64,000 nucleotides of DNA, taken from assembly GCA_963965975.1 (NCBI GenBank), contig OZ014425.1:1439501-1503500 (forward strand), in the 5' to 3' direction. The stretch comes from Xestospongia bergquistia (Eukaryota > Porifera > Demospongiae > Haplosclerida > Petrosiidae). Each line of letters begins with the position of its first letter. The stretch's first letter is position 1. Under the pieces are notes generated by a model, which did no database searches, had not been told where the DNA came from, and worked only from the letters and a program-made list of their open reading frames with translations. Positions 49,201-64,000 of the stretch are shown one piece after another. A program made the translations under genes and the position numbers.

Positions 49201-52200
49201 GAATACAAAAAAATGTTATCCACTTTATGACATTTTTTATTGCACCAATTACCTATGAAGATAACACTAAAACTTGGGAATAATTAAATCAGTGTTGCAA
49301 AGGCTATTGAATAGTACGAATTGTTTTGTTTGTAGCATTTTCTTAGCCTGAGTTAAACACTAGAGTCAAGGATTAAACTCAAACTGAACAGAGTAACACT
49401 TTGTTTTAACAATGTAGATCACAAAGATGATCACAATGAATGGTTGTTATATGGTAAGTGTAAGTACTTACTGTTTAGTATTTCACAACGAGACGCAATC
49501 TCCCACAAGATCAAACCAAATGCATAGACATCAATACGAAGGAAAGACTCTTGATAAAAACTGATAGCTCCCTCTAAAACTTCTGGTGCCATATACCGAC
49601 TTGTACCAACCTATAATATATAGGAGACAACAGTATATCACAGTGCAACAAATATAATAATATATTAGATTATTATAAAACTTGGCACAAACTACTCTAA
49701 TGTTGAAAGTTGAAGAGTTTAAAATAACAAAAGCTAAGAAGAAATTTCGTAAGTTATAGAAAACCAAGACTTTAGTCAATCACATCTAAGTTGTGGCAAT
49801 TTGCAGAAACATAAATTTAAAAACATTGTTTGATAATCATGCTGGCTTATTAACATATTTTTTCCTTGGCTATGATAGTATATTAGAATAAAATGATACA
49901 CATTGATTGACTCTATAAATTCTGAGTACTTAACTCATAAAGAATTATTAAATCACAAATAATAAATTTTCTTCAATCAAATTTACCTGGCCTTGTGCTT
50001 CAATGGGTTGTTCCCCCGGACTGAACTTAATGGCTAGGCCAAAATCACTAATACAGCAATTCAAATCAGCTTTTACAAGAATGTTTTTACTCTTTAAATC
50101 ACGATGAGCTATAGCTGGTTTACACATGATACCATTACGAGGAAAATCTGAATGAAGGTGGGCCAAACCACTGGCTGCTGACTCAGCAAAACTACAGAAT
50201 TGTTTCAGTGTCACAGTGTGTGTTTGTAGGTAGTCATATAATGATCCATGGGGATGGTATTCAAAGATAAGCCAATAAGTATCCATTCCTTCATGAATAC
50301 GCTGATCATGATTGATAAAACGCAAAATATTAGGATGACGAAGGTGTTCTGTAGAGTAAATGTCTTTCTCTTGACTCCAGCTCTCACGAGCTTGTAGTGT
50401 GTTGTTAAAAATTTTAATAGCAACTTCCTCCATTAGTTGAGCATGATAAACACGCGCAAATCGCCCTTGACCAATGATTTTGTGAAGGTGGGGCTCCATA
50501 GAGAGAACAGGTGACTCTGGTTTGTCCTGTACAAGGCCAACATTCCTTCTTCTGTCTGAGATACTTTTCTTCATTGAAAAATGAACTATCACAAGACAAA
50601 CAATGATGCTAATGCATAGGAACACACCCACTCCGGTAAGCACACCAAATATGGTTATATAGACGTCAGTAAGTGATGCTGAAGAGAACAAAATGAATTT
50701 TACTTATTTTATCTGCTACTTAACCCTGTAATATAGTTAATTATTTCATTTTCATAGGGGGAAGGAACTACTTGACCCTGTAATATAGTTAATTATTTCA
50801 TTTTCATAGGGGGAAGGAACTACTTGACCCTGTAATATAGTTAATTATTTCATTCACATAGGGGGAAGGAACTACTTGACCCTGTAATATAGTTAATTAT
50901 TTCATTCACATAGGGGGAAGGAACTACTTAACCCTGTAATATAGTTAATTATTTCATTTTCATAGGGGGAAGGAACTACTTAACCCTGTAATATAGTTAA
51001 TTATTTCATTCACATAGGGGGAAGGAACTACTTGACCCTGTAATATAGTTAATTATTTCATTCACATAGGGGGAAGGAACTACTTGACCCTGTAATATAG
51101 TTAATTATTTCATTCACATAGGGGGAAGGAACTACTTGACCCTGTAATATAGTTAATTATTTCATTCACATAGGGGGAAGGAACTACTTGACCCTGTAAT
51201 ATAGTTAATTATATCATTCACATAGGGGGAAGGAACTACATTCACATAGGGGGAAGGAACTACTTGACCCTGTAATATAGTTAATTATTTCATTCACATA
51301 GGGGGAAGGAACTACTTGACCCTGTAATATAGTTAATTATTTCATTCACATAGGGGGAAGGAACTACTTGACCCTGTAATATAGTTAATTATTTCATTCA
51401 CATAGGGGGAAGGAACTACTTGACCCTGTAATATAGTTAATTATTTCATTCACATAGGGGGAAGGAACTACTTGACCCTGTAATATAGTTAATTATTTCA
51501 TTCACATAGGGGGAAGGAACTACTTAACCCTGTAATATAGTTAATTATTTCATTCACATAGGGGGAAGGAACTACTTAACCCTGTAATATAGTTAATTAT
51601 TTCATTCACATAGGGGGAAGGAACTACTTAACCCTGTAATATAGTTAATTATTTCATTTTCATAGGGGGAAGGAACTACTTAACCCTGTAATATAGTTAA
51701 TTATTTCATTTTCATAGGGGGAAGGAACTACTTGACCCTGTAATATAGTTAATTATTTCATTCACATAGGGGGAAGGAACTACTTAACCCTGTAATATAG
51801 TTAATTATTTCATTTTCATAGGGGGAAGGAACTACTTGACCCTGTAATATAGTTAATTATTTCATTCACATAGGGGGAAGGAACTATTTAACCCTGTAAT
51901 ATAATTAGTTTACTTAATATAATTAATTAATATAATAATAGTTAATTAATTACTTACTAGTACTACTGATTGAATTGGCTGTAGGAGTTGGACTAACAGA
52001 CCCAATTACAGACGAGTAAAAAGAGGATGTGCTCACTAGCTTGACTTCAGTAGAGGACACAGTTGGAATAACTGGAGATATTGGCGGAAAGATTATACGA
52101 CTTTCAAGGTTACAAATATCACTCTGACAACAGCATTGGTAATGAATATCATCAATTAGTTTCAAAGTACAATTGGTATTTCTACATCCACCCAGGCCTC

Positions 52201-55200
52201 CTGTATACGCAGAAAATATGTAAATACAACATATGTACATATTATATAGATACATTGGGTATTAATACATTATTTATTACTATAGTATCATCATAATACA
52301 ACATATAGTATATCGAGGCTCAAAGTATTGTATGAACTCTTCATTTTAAAATAATTATGACATCATTGTTGTGATATGCTTTCTAGAATTTTATACTATT
52401 AACAAGAATTATAAATCTTCTAATTTTAATAACAGTCCAATATACTTAGAAAATCAATTTATAATATTGTTTATGGTACTCTCTAGTTAAAAGGTCTGGT
52501 GGGCGCGACAAACTTTTGAAAACTCCTTAAACTTCCCGTAAAATGTTACTCTCAAAAATAAAATACAATGTGAAAAGAAGTGTATTTATGTTACCTCCAA
52601 GACAGCCCATAAGTTGAGGAACAAATACTCCATTCTCAATAACATATACTGCAGTGCAAAAATGTTTTGAGTGATCGTCTTTGAGATCTGGTGGAACAAC
52701 CTGAAATAGAAGAGTTATTATTGTTAACATACAGATATACAAATGAATGGTATAGATGGAATATGGATGACAGATAGCAGGAACACTCCTGCAGATAACA
52801 ACAGAGGTGAGAGAAGTAATCTACTGACATTAGCACAATGTACAGTGTCATAATTATCACATTCAGATCTGTTATAACTATTACAGCTATAACTCATACA
52901 GCTGAGCCCATCATCACCTGGAAAAGAGAGAGAGAGAGACAGACAGAGAGAGAGACAGAGACAGACAGAGACAGAGAGACAGACAGACAGATACAGACAG
53001 AGAGAGAAGGGTATAATAAGTACAATAACTTCACATGCTATACAAAATTTTAAAATATACATTATGTATTTCCATTACTAAGAAAGTAATAAATTCTAAA
53101 TCTCCTACTTAAACCTTTCACTTACTAATACAAGTCTTTGTTGCAGGGTCCATAACATATCCTGGATTACAGTCACATTGGTAACCACCTACTGTGTTAA
53201 TACAGACTTGTTGACATCCACCATTGTTGATCAAACATTCGTTGATATCTAGAAAAGAAATATGTTCATATTAGAATTATATAATATTAACATGAGTCTA
53301 TAAGAATCAGAGAACGGGTCTCAGTCTCAGTAAATGAATTTATATGTATTGAAATATATACTCAATACAACAGTTGTGTGCTGTCTATCAAGCTAGACCC
53401 TCCTCTTTACTGATGAGCAAGAAAGGTCTAGCAAAGGTCACAATAGAACAGCTATTAATTACAGAAAGGAAATACAAAGAAGTCATATCATCAAACAGTT
53501 TTGTTGACTTTGTAAAGTAAGATATTAAAGAACTTACAACAGTCTACTTGCTGCCACTCACACATAAATTACTGACCAGATTTGGATAGCGAAATCTGAT
53601 TGGTCAACTATCAATTGTGACTTTTGCTAGACCCTTCTTTCTCATCTTCAAAGAGGAGGGTCTATCTTGATAGACTATAGTGCCCTTATACAGTGTGAGC
53701 AGCTGTAATAATTTTAAAAATGCTACCATATGTTATTTAAGCATGAAATTTTTAGACATTTATTGTAGTTAGAAGTGTGTGCAAAAAGTAGTGATAATTG
53801 GAGACATGAGTACAGTAGTTAATACTCCTTATTTGGTAGTGTGCTAACTATGTCAGATGCTGTACCACCAATATAAAGTCAAACAAAGAATCCTAATTTC
53901 ACATTATATGATAGATACAATTATTTGCATGCCTATGCATGCATAATGGAATACTCCATTAATATAATACATTCATTCACTTACCAACACATTGAGTCTC
54001 ATTGGCAAGTGCAAATCCATTGTCACACAAACACGAGGCAGCATTATTAACAATCAAACAAGAATGATTACAGCCTTTACGCTCACATACCTCCAAACCT
54101 AGAATATATAATTTAAAAAATGACAAATATATTTCAATAATCATCGTAAAAATAATAACATGTATTGGAGTCTGAAAAACTTTTTCCATTCTCCTAATTG
54201 GAGTGGTTTCCCATACAGTCCATCAGCCATTGGCAAACACTTTCTAACAATAATATGTTCACATTTCTTAGTAGAGAGGAATACACTAAATAGACTGATA
54301 TAGTCTTTGTGGAAGTTACAGTACTATAATTATTATATTCCACTATTATATACTAGTTATTGTCAATAACAAGTGTTAATATAAGTAATAGTTGTTTTGT
54401 CTGTTCAAGTTAGTAGAATTAATATGTTATGTAGATTATGAGTGTTATGTCAAAAAAAGAATATTTGTGTTGAAAAACTTGAGCTACGGAATAAAACCAA
54501 AAATAAACCTTTATCTGATACATTGGTAACTAAAATATGTTCATTTTAAGTTTGCAGCTGGAAGTCAGTGATTCTTTATTCACATCAATTTATATCGAAT
54601 ACTGTCAATAATAATACTTAGAAAATTCCACATGAATATCTATCAGAAAATTCACAAGAGTTAGAGGAGTCCAATAATAGCAAATTAACTTTGTAATAAG
54701 CAGTATACTAAAGTTAGTGTTTAAAAATCTATCTGCAGAGTCAAATGAAGTGGAATTTAATAGACTTGGTTTAAATTAATAGAGACATCGTTGTCAATGG
54801 TTTCTTGCGTTACTAGAAATAGTGGTAATTAATGTATTCTGACTTCCATCACTGCAAGTTATATAGTTCCAAGTATATCAATCATAGGGGATCATACATT
54901 TACTGAAAACAGTATTTATTTTAAAACAACTACATTACATTGTACTGACTCATCAGACGTTCACTCACCATAGGTAGACACTTCTGTAGGATGTGTAAAA
55001 GTTACATTTTGGTTACATAAACTGTTACCACAGCAACAATAATAGATATCATTTACATCTGCAACCAAAGGATTATCAATATGACAGCTGGTCAATTCAG
55101 TACAATTTTCTCCATGAATTTGAGTATACATACAGCCTTTGGTTTTAAGCTCCAATTTACGTGTCTTGGAGTTAATTTCATAAACTGATTGACAGGAATG

Positions 55201-56206
55201 ATCTTCAATTTTAGAATTGGCACCTGGAGGGGTTGTTGAACAGACTTCGTAGCCATGGTAACATAAATCTTGATTCCGTGAACAATTGTAAAACTCACAG
55301 ATAAGTTGATCTATATGATACAGCTAGATATAAATTTATAGTCCTAACGGTATTATGACAGCTGTATGAGGTCTATGTTGGTTTTTAAGACTGATCTCAT
55401 ATAAACCCTTTCAAGTAAGCTATGTCACTTACAAAATCACATTGTTAACGTAAATTGTAATCTGAGCAATCTTTGTAAACATAGTAAAGTAAATTCATAG
55501 TTCTTATTTAAATAATATTAATATAACACAATCTGATCCTGACATTATGTGACCTTTGTACTATTGATTGTTGACACATATCCAATTAAACAGCACTTAT
55601 ATACAGATGCCTTGCACAAACTTCTAAAACAACATGTTCCAAGCATATGCTGTAAGCCTTCACATAAGTTCACATGTAAATCACATGCACAGATTATTAT
55701 GGGTGGAGTTATGGGAGGAGTTTAAGTTTATTGCACAACTATTTAAAATTAGGATATGATATCATTATACAGAGACTGGAGCAAAATTACTAACTGAATT
55801 GAATCAATTAGCACTTTAATTAAAGGGACTCACCACTATCAGGAACAGGGACACTTGGAAGACTTGGACTAATACCATGAATGGGATCAATATGATCTGT
55901 CTCTCTGGCCACACGATTACAAAAATCTTCAGTACAACAACAATACATTAGACCAGAACTATGTGGAGCAAGAGGTGCTAAATTACACTTTGTATTATTA
56001 CAGTATGGTGATTTAGTACAACTAAGATCAACAGTTTGATTTACACCATCACGTAAATGTCTTATAGCATGGCAAGCCTCAGAACCAGTCGGACAGAGTT
56101 GAATGCAAACATCAACATTTCCTGGGCAGATAGTGGAGAAACATCGGAGACTGTTGGAGAGAGGAACAATAACTAACAGAAGAATCGAGATTGACAACAT
56201 TTTCAA
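41991..56206 (-). CDS. Activin type II receptor-like kinase with three three-finger domains and two EGF domains
   Basis: Predicted receptor of roughly 1000 residues over about 14 kb. Exon 55834-56206: signal peptide, three-finger module 1 ([10 protein letters not shown] to [10 protein letters not shown]). Exon about 54970-55314: module 2 ([15 protein letters not shown] to [11 protein letters not shown]). Exon about 53986-54100: EGF ([21 protein letters not shown]). Exon about 53129-53249: calcium-binding EGF ([25 protein letters not shown]). Exons about 52835-52917, 52586-52700 and 51958-52204: module 3 ([39 protein letters not shown]), then a Ser/Thr stalk. The TM/kinase exon is about 49987-50687 with [14 protein letters not shown] and SDFGLAI intact. 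C-lobe exons lie at about 49485-49612, 43403-43532 and 41991-42618 ([13 protein letters not shown]), with a Ser/Pro-rich tail. Ectodomain junctions are almost all phase 1, so modules join in frame. Type II by [27 protein letters not shown] and [10 protein letters not shown]. Confidence 0.85.
43545..43714. repeat. Long (GA)n tract in kinase intron
   Basis: About 170 bp of GA repeat with internal duplicated interruptions (gataaaaatagaaa occurs twice). It lies at the start of the 5.9-kb intron, directly beside the exon at 43403-43532, and forms its pyrimidine tract on the coding strand. Confidence 0.95.
45334..45366. repeat. (AAT)n microsatellite
   Basis: Eleven perfect AAT/ATA units in the large receptor intron. 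Confidence 0.95.
46226..46262. repeat. (CA)n microsatellite
   Basis: About 18 CA units in the large receptor intron. Confidence 0.95.
46609..47260. repeat. Diverged direct duplication with possible tRNA-derived SINE remnants
   Basis: Blocks at about 46795-46960 and 47015-47210 share a series of matching words in order (actcaag...tcattat, cttaa/tcttaatg..ctcattg/ctgtctgaat, gaactagg/gaactaag, catatgttta/catatgtttta, gagactaaaccaag/gagactacaccaag), so they are old copies of one element. A GGTTCAATTCC word at about 46639 fits a pol III B box, and atggtggtaaga with ttcaaatttc at about 47246-47277 is tRNA-like. Element family unknown. Confidence 0.5.
48318..48506. repeat. 58-bp tandem repeat in receptor intron
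   Basis: Three nearly identical 58-bp units (starting tataggagtgtcaatga and ending ccactcccatctg) plus a partial fourth. Non-coding. Confidence 0.93.
48930..49283 (+). CDS. Possible nested small secreted protein, antisense to receptor intron
   Basis: A 117-residue open frame on the strand opposite the receptor. Residues 1-24 read as a signal peptide (hydrophobic [19 protein letters not shown]). The mature part has several cysteines ([30 protein letters not shown]). It ends with TAA at 49281-49283. No homologue is recognised. It lies fully inside the 5.9-kb kinase intron, without a clear promoter. A chance open frame is possible; the signal peptide plus paired cysteines make it worth listing. 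Confidence 0.35.
   Translation: MTTCNLLCFHIFFTLLLLTSGLCNVKYDDNMIMEPCHQQTWALTHSSVSHIEALCKVFKMFCTDSLLRDVLFVYKHFCSNCRMHMTSCNIGIQKNVIHFMTFFIAPITYEDNTKTWE
50722..51900. repeat. 52-bp minisatellite, about 22 copies, in receptor intron
   Basis: Tandem array of a 52-bp unit (accctgtaatatagttaatt, then atttcattcacataggggga, then aggaactacttg). Copies differ at two main sites (cattttcata or cattcacata; cttgaccc or cttaaccc), and one truncated unit lies at about 51230. The array fills most of the intron between the stalk exon and the TM/kinase exon. Near identity shows recent expansion or homogenisation. Confidence 0.97.
52925..53006. repeat. GA/CAGA-rich simple repeat
   Basis: Imperfect agagac/agacag repeat directly beside the acceptor of the first exon of three-finger module 3. 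Confidence 0.9.
53381..53676. mobile_element. Fold-back/MITE-like element between the EGF exons
   Basis: Arm 53381-53446 (ctgtctatcaagctagaccc...) and arm 53613-53676 (...gggtctatcttgatagacta) are reverse complements over about 64 bases with roughly ten differences. The spacer is about 165 bp without coding potential. Size and long inverted ends fit a non-autonomous fold-back transposon; ends and target duplication are not clear. Confidence 0.75.
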
Positions 56207-58138
56207 TGATGATATAGTCGGCAGTTAAAGTTTAACAAGTCAGCAGTGATCTAATAGAGACAAAGAATAATGTTAATAATGACTACAATAACTATAGTGA
56301 TATATTTGGGAGTGTATTTATAAAAATAGGATACCACAGATTACACACAACTTTAGCACTAGAAGAGCCAGTGAGACTGAATCATATCAGATGCATATTC
56401 ATTGATATAACAAATACTTATTCCCAAAGGTAAGTAACAAGGTTTACCAAAGCACAGAATGGCTTCCTGTGTAATTCTTTGATTTAGGTCCAGCTGATGT
56501 AAGAGAGACCAGAACAATCAGACAATGGTAGCTGGGGAATTAAAACTATTCCTTTGAATTACTTTATCCAGGAATGGCAATTCAACACTCTTACTCTATC
56601 TACAACAGTTAACAATATAATATAATAATTGAACATCTGTCATTAAAGGAAGTTATTTCAGTCTAAATAAATATGAATTATAAATGAAGTGCTATTTCAC
56701 AGCCAAAATCATAGTCATAACGTTTGACTAACGCCTAGCAATAAAAACTCTCTCTCACACAACACACACACACACACACGCAGAGCTAATAAGCAAATGC
56801 ATGGTATTTGCACAAGTTTTAATTATCCAGCAGCTGTCTTATATAAATTGTAATTAGCAGCAATAAACAGTAAGTAAATTCTTTAACACAGTAACAGTTG
56901 GCAGGTACAATTAATAGACTGTCTGTTTTCCACATTAGTTAATATAAAATAATACTTGTTTGCTAAAATGAACAATTGAAAAACATTAATGATATAGCTG
57001 TTTAGTAGACATAACCTTGTCTAACAAAGTAAATGAAGTGAAGGATCATCATACTGAAATGAACTGAGACACCACCTGTTAAGGTTAGCTCATAATTAAT
57101 AAGGGTCCTACCCATTAACTGGAGATGAGTCAGCACATGGGTAAACATGGCAGATAACTTTTTAATGTAATAGCTGTGACAGATTGTAACAGGCGCATGA
57201 ACAATTAAAACAACATTAGATATAAACAAAACTAAGCCAGTCTAGCATTAATCCAAAGCAGCAGGAATGATTATGTAATTGAAATGTATAATTTGTATAG
57301 AATTCATGTGGTTTGGTGTTTTAAAAGGGAAATCACGAAAGAAATATCAAAAAGGAAGATATTCTGATTTATCTTGAAAGACTTGACCATTTGTAGCTTA
57401 AAATGTAAGTATGTATCAAGTTCATACTCTCTAACTAGACATCTTTTAAAAGTCAATATCATGCATACAAGATATCATTATGATTTTACACAAGTATAAT
57501 ACATATATATATTATACTTGTGTAAAATGAGAATGACTGTTAATTAGAATAATATCTGGGTTTTATTTTTGTAATTAATACTTACTTTTTGATACTATCT
57601 TATTAAATGACGGAGAACAATGAGTTAAAACGTTTCTACATATCACAGAGACAAAGAGTGAATGACAAGTATGAACATAACAGACTATAAATCATCATTA
57701 TTATTACTATTACTATCATCATTATAATTATGTCATCACATTTGTTACGCCAACTATTTTGAATAAAAATAAATTGAGAATACAACATGCCTCTTTAATA
57801 AGATACAATATGGCTTTGATTTATAACACTAGACGTATCTCACGTGTTATAAGGAGCAGGCGAACAAATCAATTACTCTCATAACCAAATGATTAGAAAC
57901 AAAGATATCTTACAGGATTACGACAATCTCGACTTTCTGCTTCTTAACAACATAGACGATACCACCACAGACAAATTTTCTGACGGAACGTGACGAAGAG
58001 AGGCGGAGCTCACGAACGGAACCCAAAATTAATTTGACTTTTATTAATTGCAAAAAGTAATTATTTTTGATAAAATGAATTATAATATATGGACAATAAA
58101 CACTAAGGGACTATGCAAACAAATTATAAAAGTTCTCT
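56207..58138. other. Upstream region of activin receptor-like gene with candidate noncoding exon and palindrome
   Basis: About 1.9 kb without a coding gene. A GC-richer block at about 57917-58020 ends, on the minus strand, in a good donor (cct/gtaagat), so it may be a 5' noncoding exon of the receptor gene. A perfect hairpin has arms 57483-57501 and 57510-57528. The rest is AT-rich with a short (CA)n run near 56762-56779. Confidence 0.45.
57483..57528. repeat. Perfect 19-bp hairpin
   Basis: Arms attttacacaagtataata (57483-57501) and its exact reverse complement (57510-57528) flank eight bases of catatata. It may be an AT-rich cruciform-forming palindrome or the remnant of a small fold-back element. 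Confidence 0.85.
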
Positions 58139-59452
<1,314 letters not shown>

Positions 59453-59539
59453 TGTGGATCTTTCTTAATAGGAGTGTAAGCCACCAGATCTAGCTCTATC
59501 TATTGCGCATGCGCACAACAACACGTGAAGAGGTCGAAA
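59453..59539. promoter_or_regulatory. NACA/AGPS bidirectional promoter with NRF1 palindrome and E-box
   Basis: Only 87 bp lie between the two divergent coding starts. The perfect palindrome tgcgcatgcgca at 59504-59515 matches the NRF1 consensus, common in TATA-less housekeeping promoters. A CACGTG E-box follows at 59522-59527. Factor binding is inferred from motif match. Confidence 0.65.
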
Positions 59540-62890
<3,351 letters not shown>

Positions 62891-63281
62891 TGATGGATTC
62901 TCTTGTATTGCATTCAATGATGATAGTAATTTATATTTCACATTTAATTTTTATACGTTTTTAGGAATTATTATAATTATAAATTAACCGTTGTATGTGT
63001 GATTATAATGTTTATTTTTCTGTCTGGTATGTGAAATGTTTTCATCATTTTGTTGTAGAATGTATTGTTCATTATGGAATATTACTAATTTGATCCACAG
63101 TTTTCACTTTCATTACTGGATTTGTTACTGTCTCAAATTTTACATTTATTTTATTTTGTTAATAAAAATGACACTGTTAGCACACCTATAATTAATGTCC
63201 AATTGACAATTAAGTACTATTGTTATCAAATTAACTCAATTCCTCTTCATTGCTGTAAAATAAATCATAACGGTTATGACA
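62891..63281. other. Intergenic region between convergent AGPS and PH-domain genes
   Basis: About 390 bp, AT-rich; should contain both 3' UTRs. Short plus-strand open frames here show no domain. Confidence 0.5.
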
Positions 63282-64000
63282 TCATAATTTGTTGCTCACA
63301 TCTTCCACTACATTTTCTACAACTTCATCCACTACATCTGCTACCACAGAAATTGGAGTAAATTTGAAAACAGTTTTTGCTGTTATGCATGCAATTTTTG
63401 CTGATTTGATTGCAATTTTCCTTTTATTGATACCTTCAGGATCTTCTACATCTTTAGTTGGATCAGTAATAGGGACACCATGCTATACGAATAAATACTA
63501 AAGCATTAGTTTGGTACTGTAAACTTACTTCATCTATGATCTTCTGTATTGTTGCATTCCATTTGCTGCAATAGTAAAGTTTAAGTTAGTAACGATATTG
63601 TATTGATAACACTTTGAATTCAAGCTTGTAGATTTAAATATAAAGCACTTTATATATCCTAACTTACGCAACTTCTGCAACATCTTCACCAGCTAAGTAA
63701 AATGTACGAGTTGTTGTAGCCACACCAAAGCACAAAATGTCAATCCTTTTAGGCCAAGTGACATTAGACGAGCAGTCTTCTTTCTCCCTTACTCCTATAC
63801 CTTTAGTTAAGTCAATCTCTCCACTTGGTTTTTTGCTTTTTTCATTTTCATAATAAGTCAGAGTTGTACCACTGAGTATAAAGTACCTTTTCTTGAAAGA
63901 TGCATTTTTTATTCCTTTAATTTTCTTTAAAAGCAACCAAAATAAAGTTATAATAATTTTACCTTTTTTGTCCAGATATCCACAATATTGTATGTCTTGT
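63282..64000 (-). CDS. PH-domain protein, 5' part outside window
   Basis: Four C-terminal exons of a protein with a pleckstrin homology domain, which would bind phosphoinositides or protein partners at membranes. From 64000 to about 63959 the sequence reads QYCGYLDKK; the exon about 63666-63922 continues KIKGIKNASFKKRYFILSGT, TLTYYENEKSKKPSGEIDL and FYLAGEDVAEVA; the exon near 63532-63567 gives the C-terminal helix KWNATIQKIIDE with its conserved Trp. The last exon (63282 to about 63497) is a Lys/Val-rich tail ending VVEDVSNKL. The PH fold is complete from strand 1 to the helix. The family beyond the PH domain cannot be told because the N-terminal part is cut off. Confidence 0.8.

Overview
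The window is nuclear DNA from a compact, AT-rich animal genome with many short GT-AG introns, (GA)n/(CT)n tracts and minisatellites. The gene set (a PaxB/Pax2/5/8-like gene with one paired domain, TGF-beta type II receptors, STRIP, amphiphysin/BIN1, SETD7, GULP) is metazoan. Small introns, close spacing and the simple-repeat style suggest a demosponge such as an Amphimedon-like species. The species is inference; the genes are read directly from conserved motifs.

Left part (1-10.3 kb): a vesicular-type zinc exporter (SLC30/ZnT, running off the left edge) and a LIV-1-type ZIP zinc importer (SLC39) lie in tandem on the minus strand. They are followed by splicing factor CCDC12 (minus) and, head-to-head with it, a GULP/CED-6-like PTB adaptor (plus).

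Receptor cluster (10.5-19.0 kb): a complete TGF-beta type II-like receptor serine/threonine kinase, then single-exon mRPL32 and SETD7. Next come two tandem paralogues of the receptor that keep signal peptide, ectodomain and one transmembrane helix but stop after a short tail with no kinase. They look like decoy (BAMBI-like) receptors. A ribulose-phosphate 3-epimerase gene follows.

Middle (20.7-41.2 kb): two head-to-head single-exon genes for small secreted cysteine-rich proteins with a cystine-knot/IL-17-like cysteine layout; an amphiphysin/BIN1 N-BAR plus SH3 gene over about 9 kb; a head-to-head STRIP1/2 homologue; and a Pax gene whose homeodomain is degenerate (Asn51 replaced by Glu).

Right part (42-64 kb): a second, about 14 kb activin type II receptor-like kinase gene. 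Its ectodomain is predicted as three three-finger (activin-receptor/Ly6-like) modules with two EGF modules inserted between the second and third. One intron carries about 22 copies of a 52-bp minisatellite. Then come NACA, with a start codon predicted to be split by an intron, a head-to-head peroxisomal ether-lipid enzyme AGPS with an N-terminal PTS2 signal, and a PH-domain gene cut by the right edge.

The main theme is TGF-beta reception: two full type II receptors and two kinase-less paralogues in about 46 kb, with possible secreted cystine-knot ligands between them. Whether these parts work together is not shown by the sequence. Exon limits come from reading frame, GT-AG sites and phase by eye; no transcript data were available.
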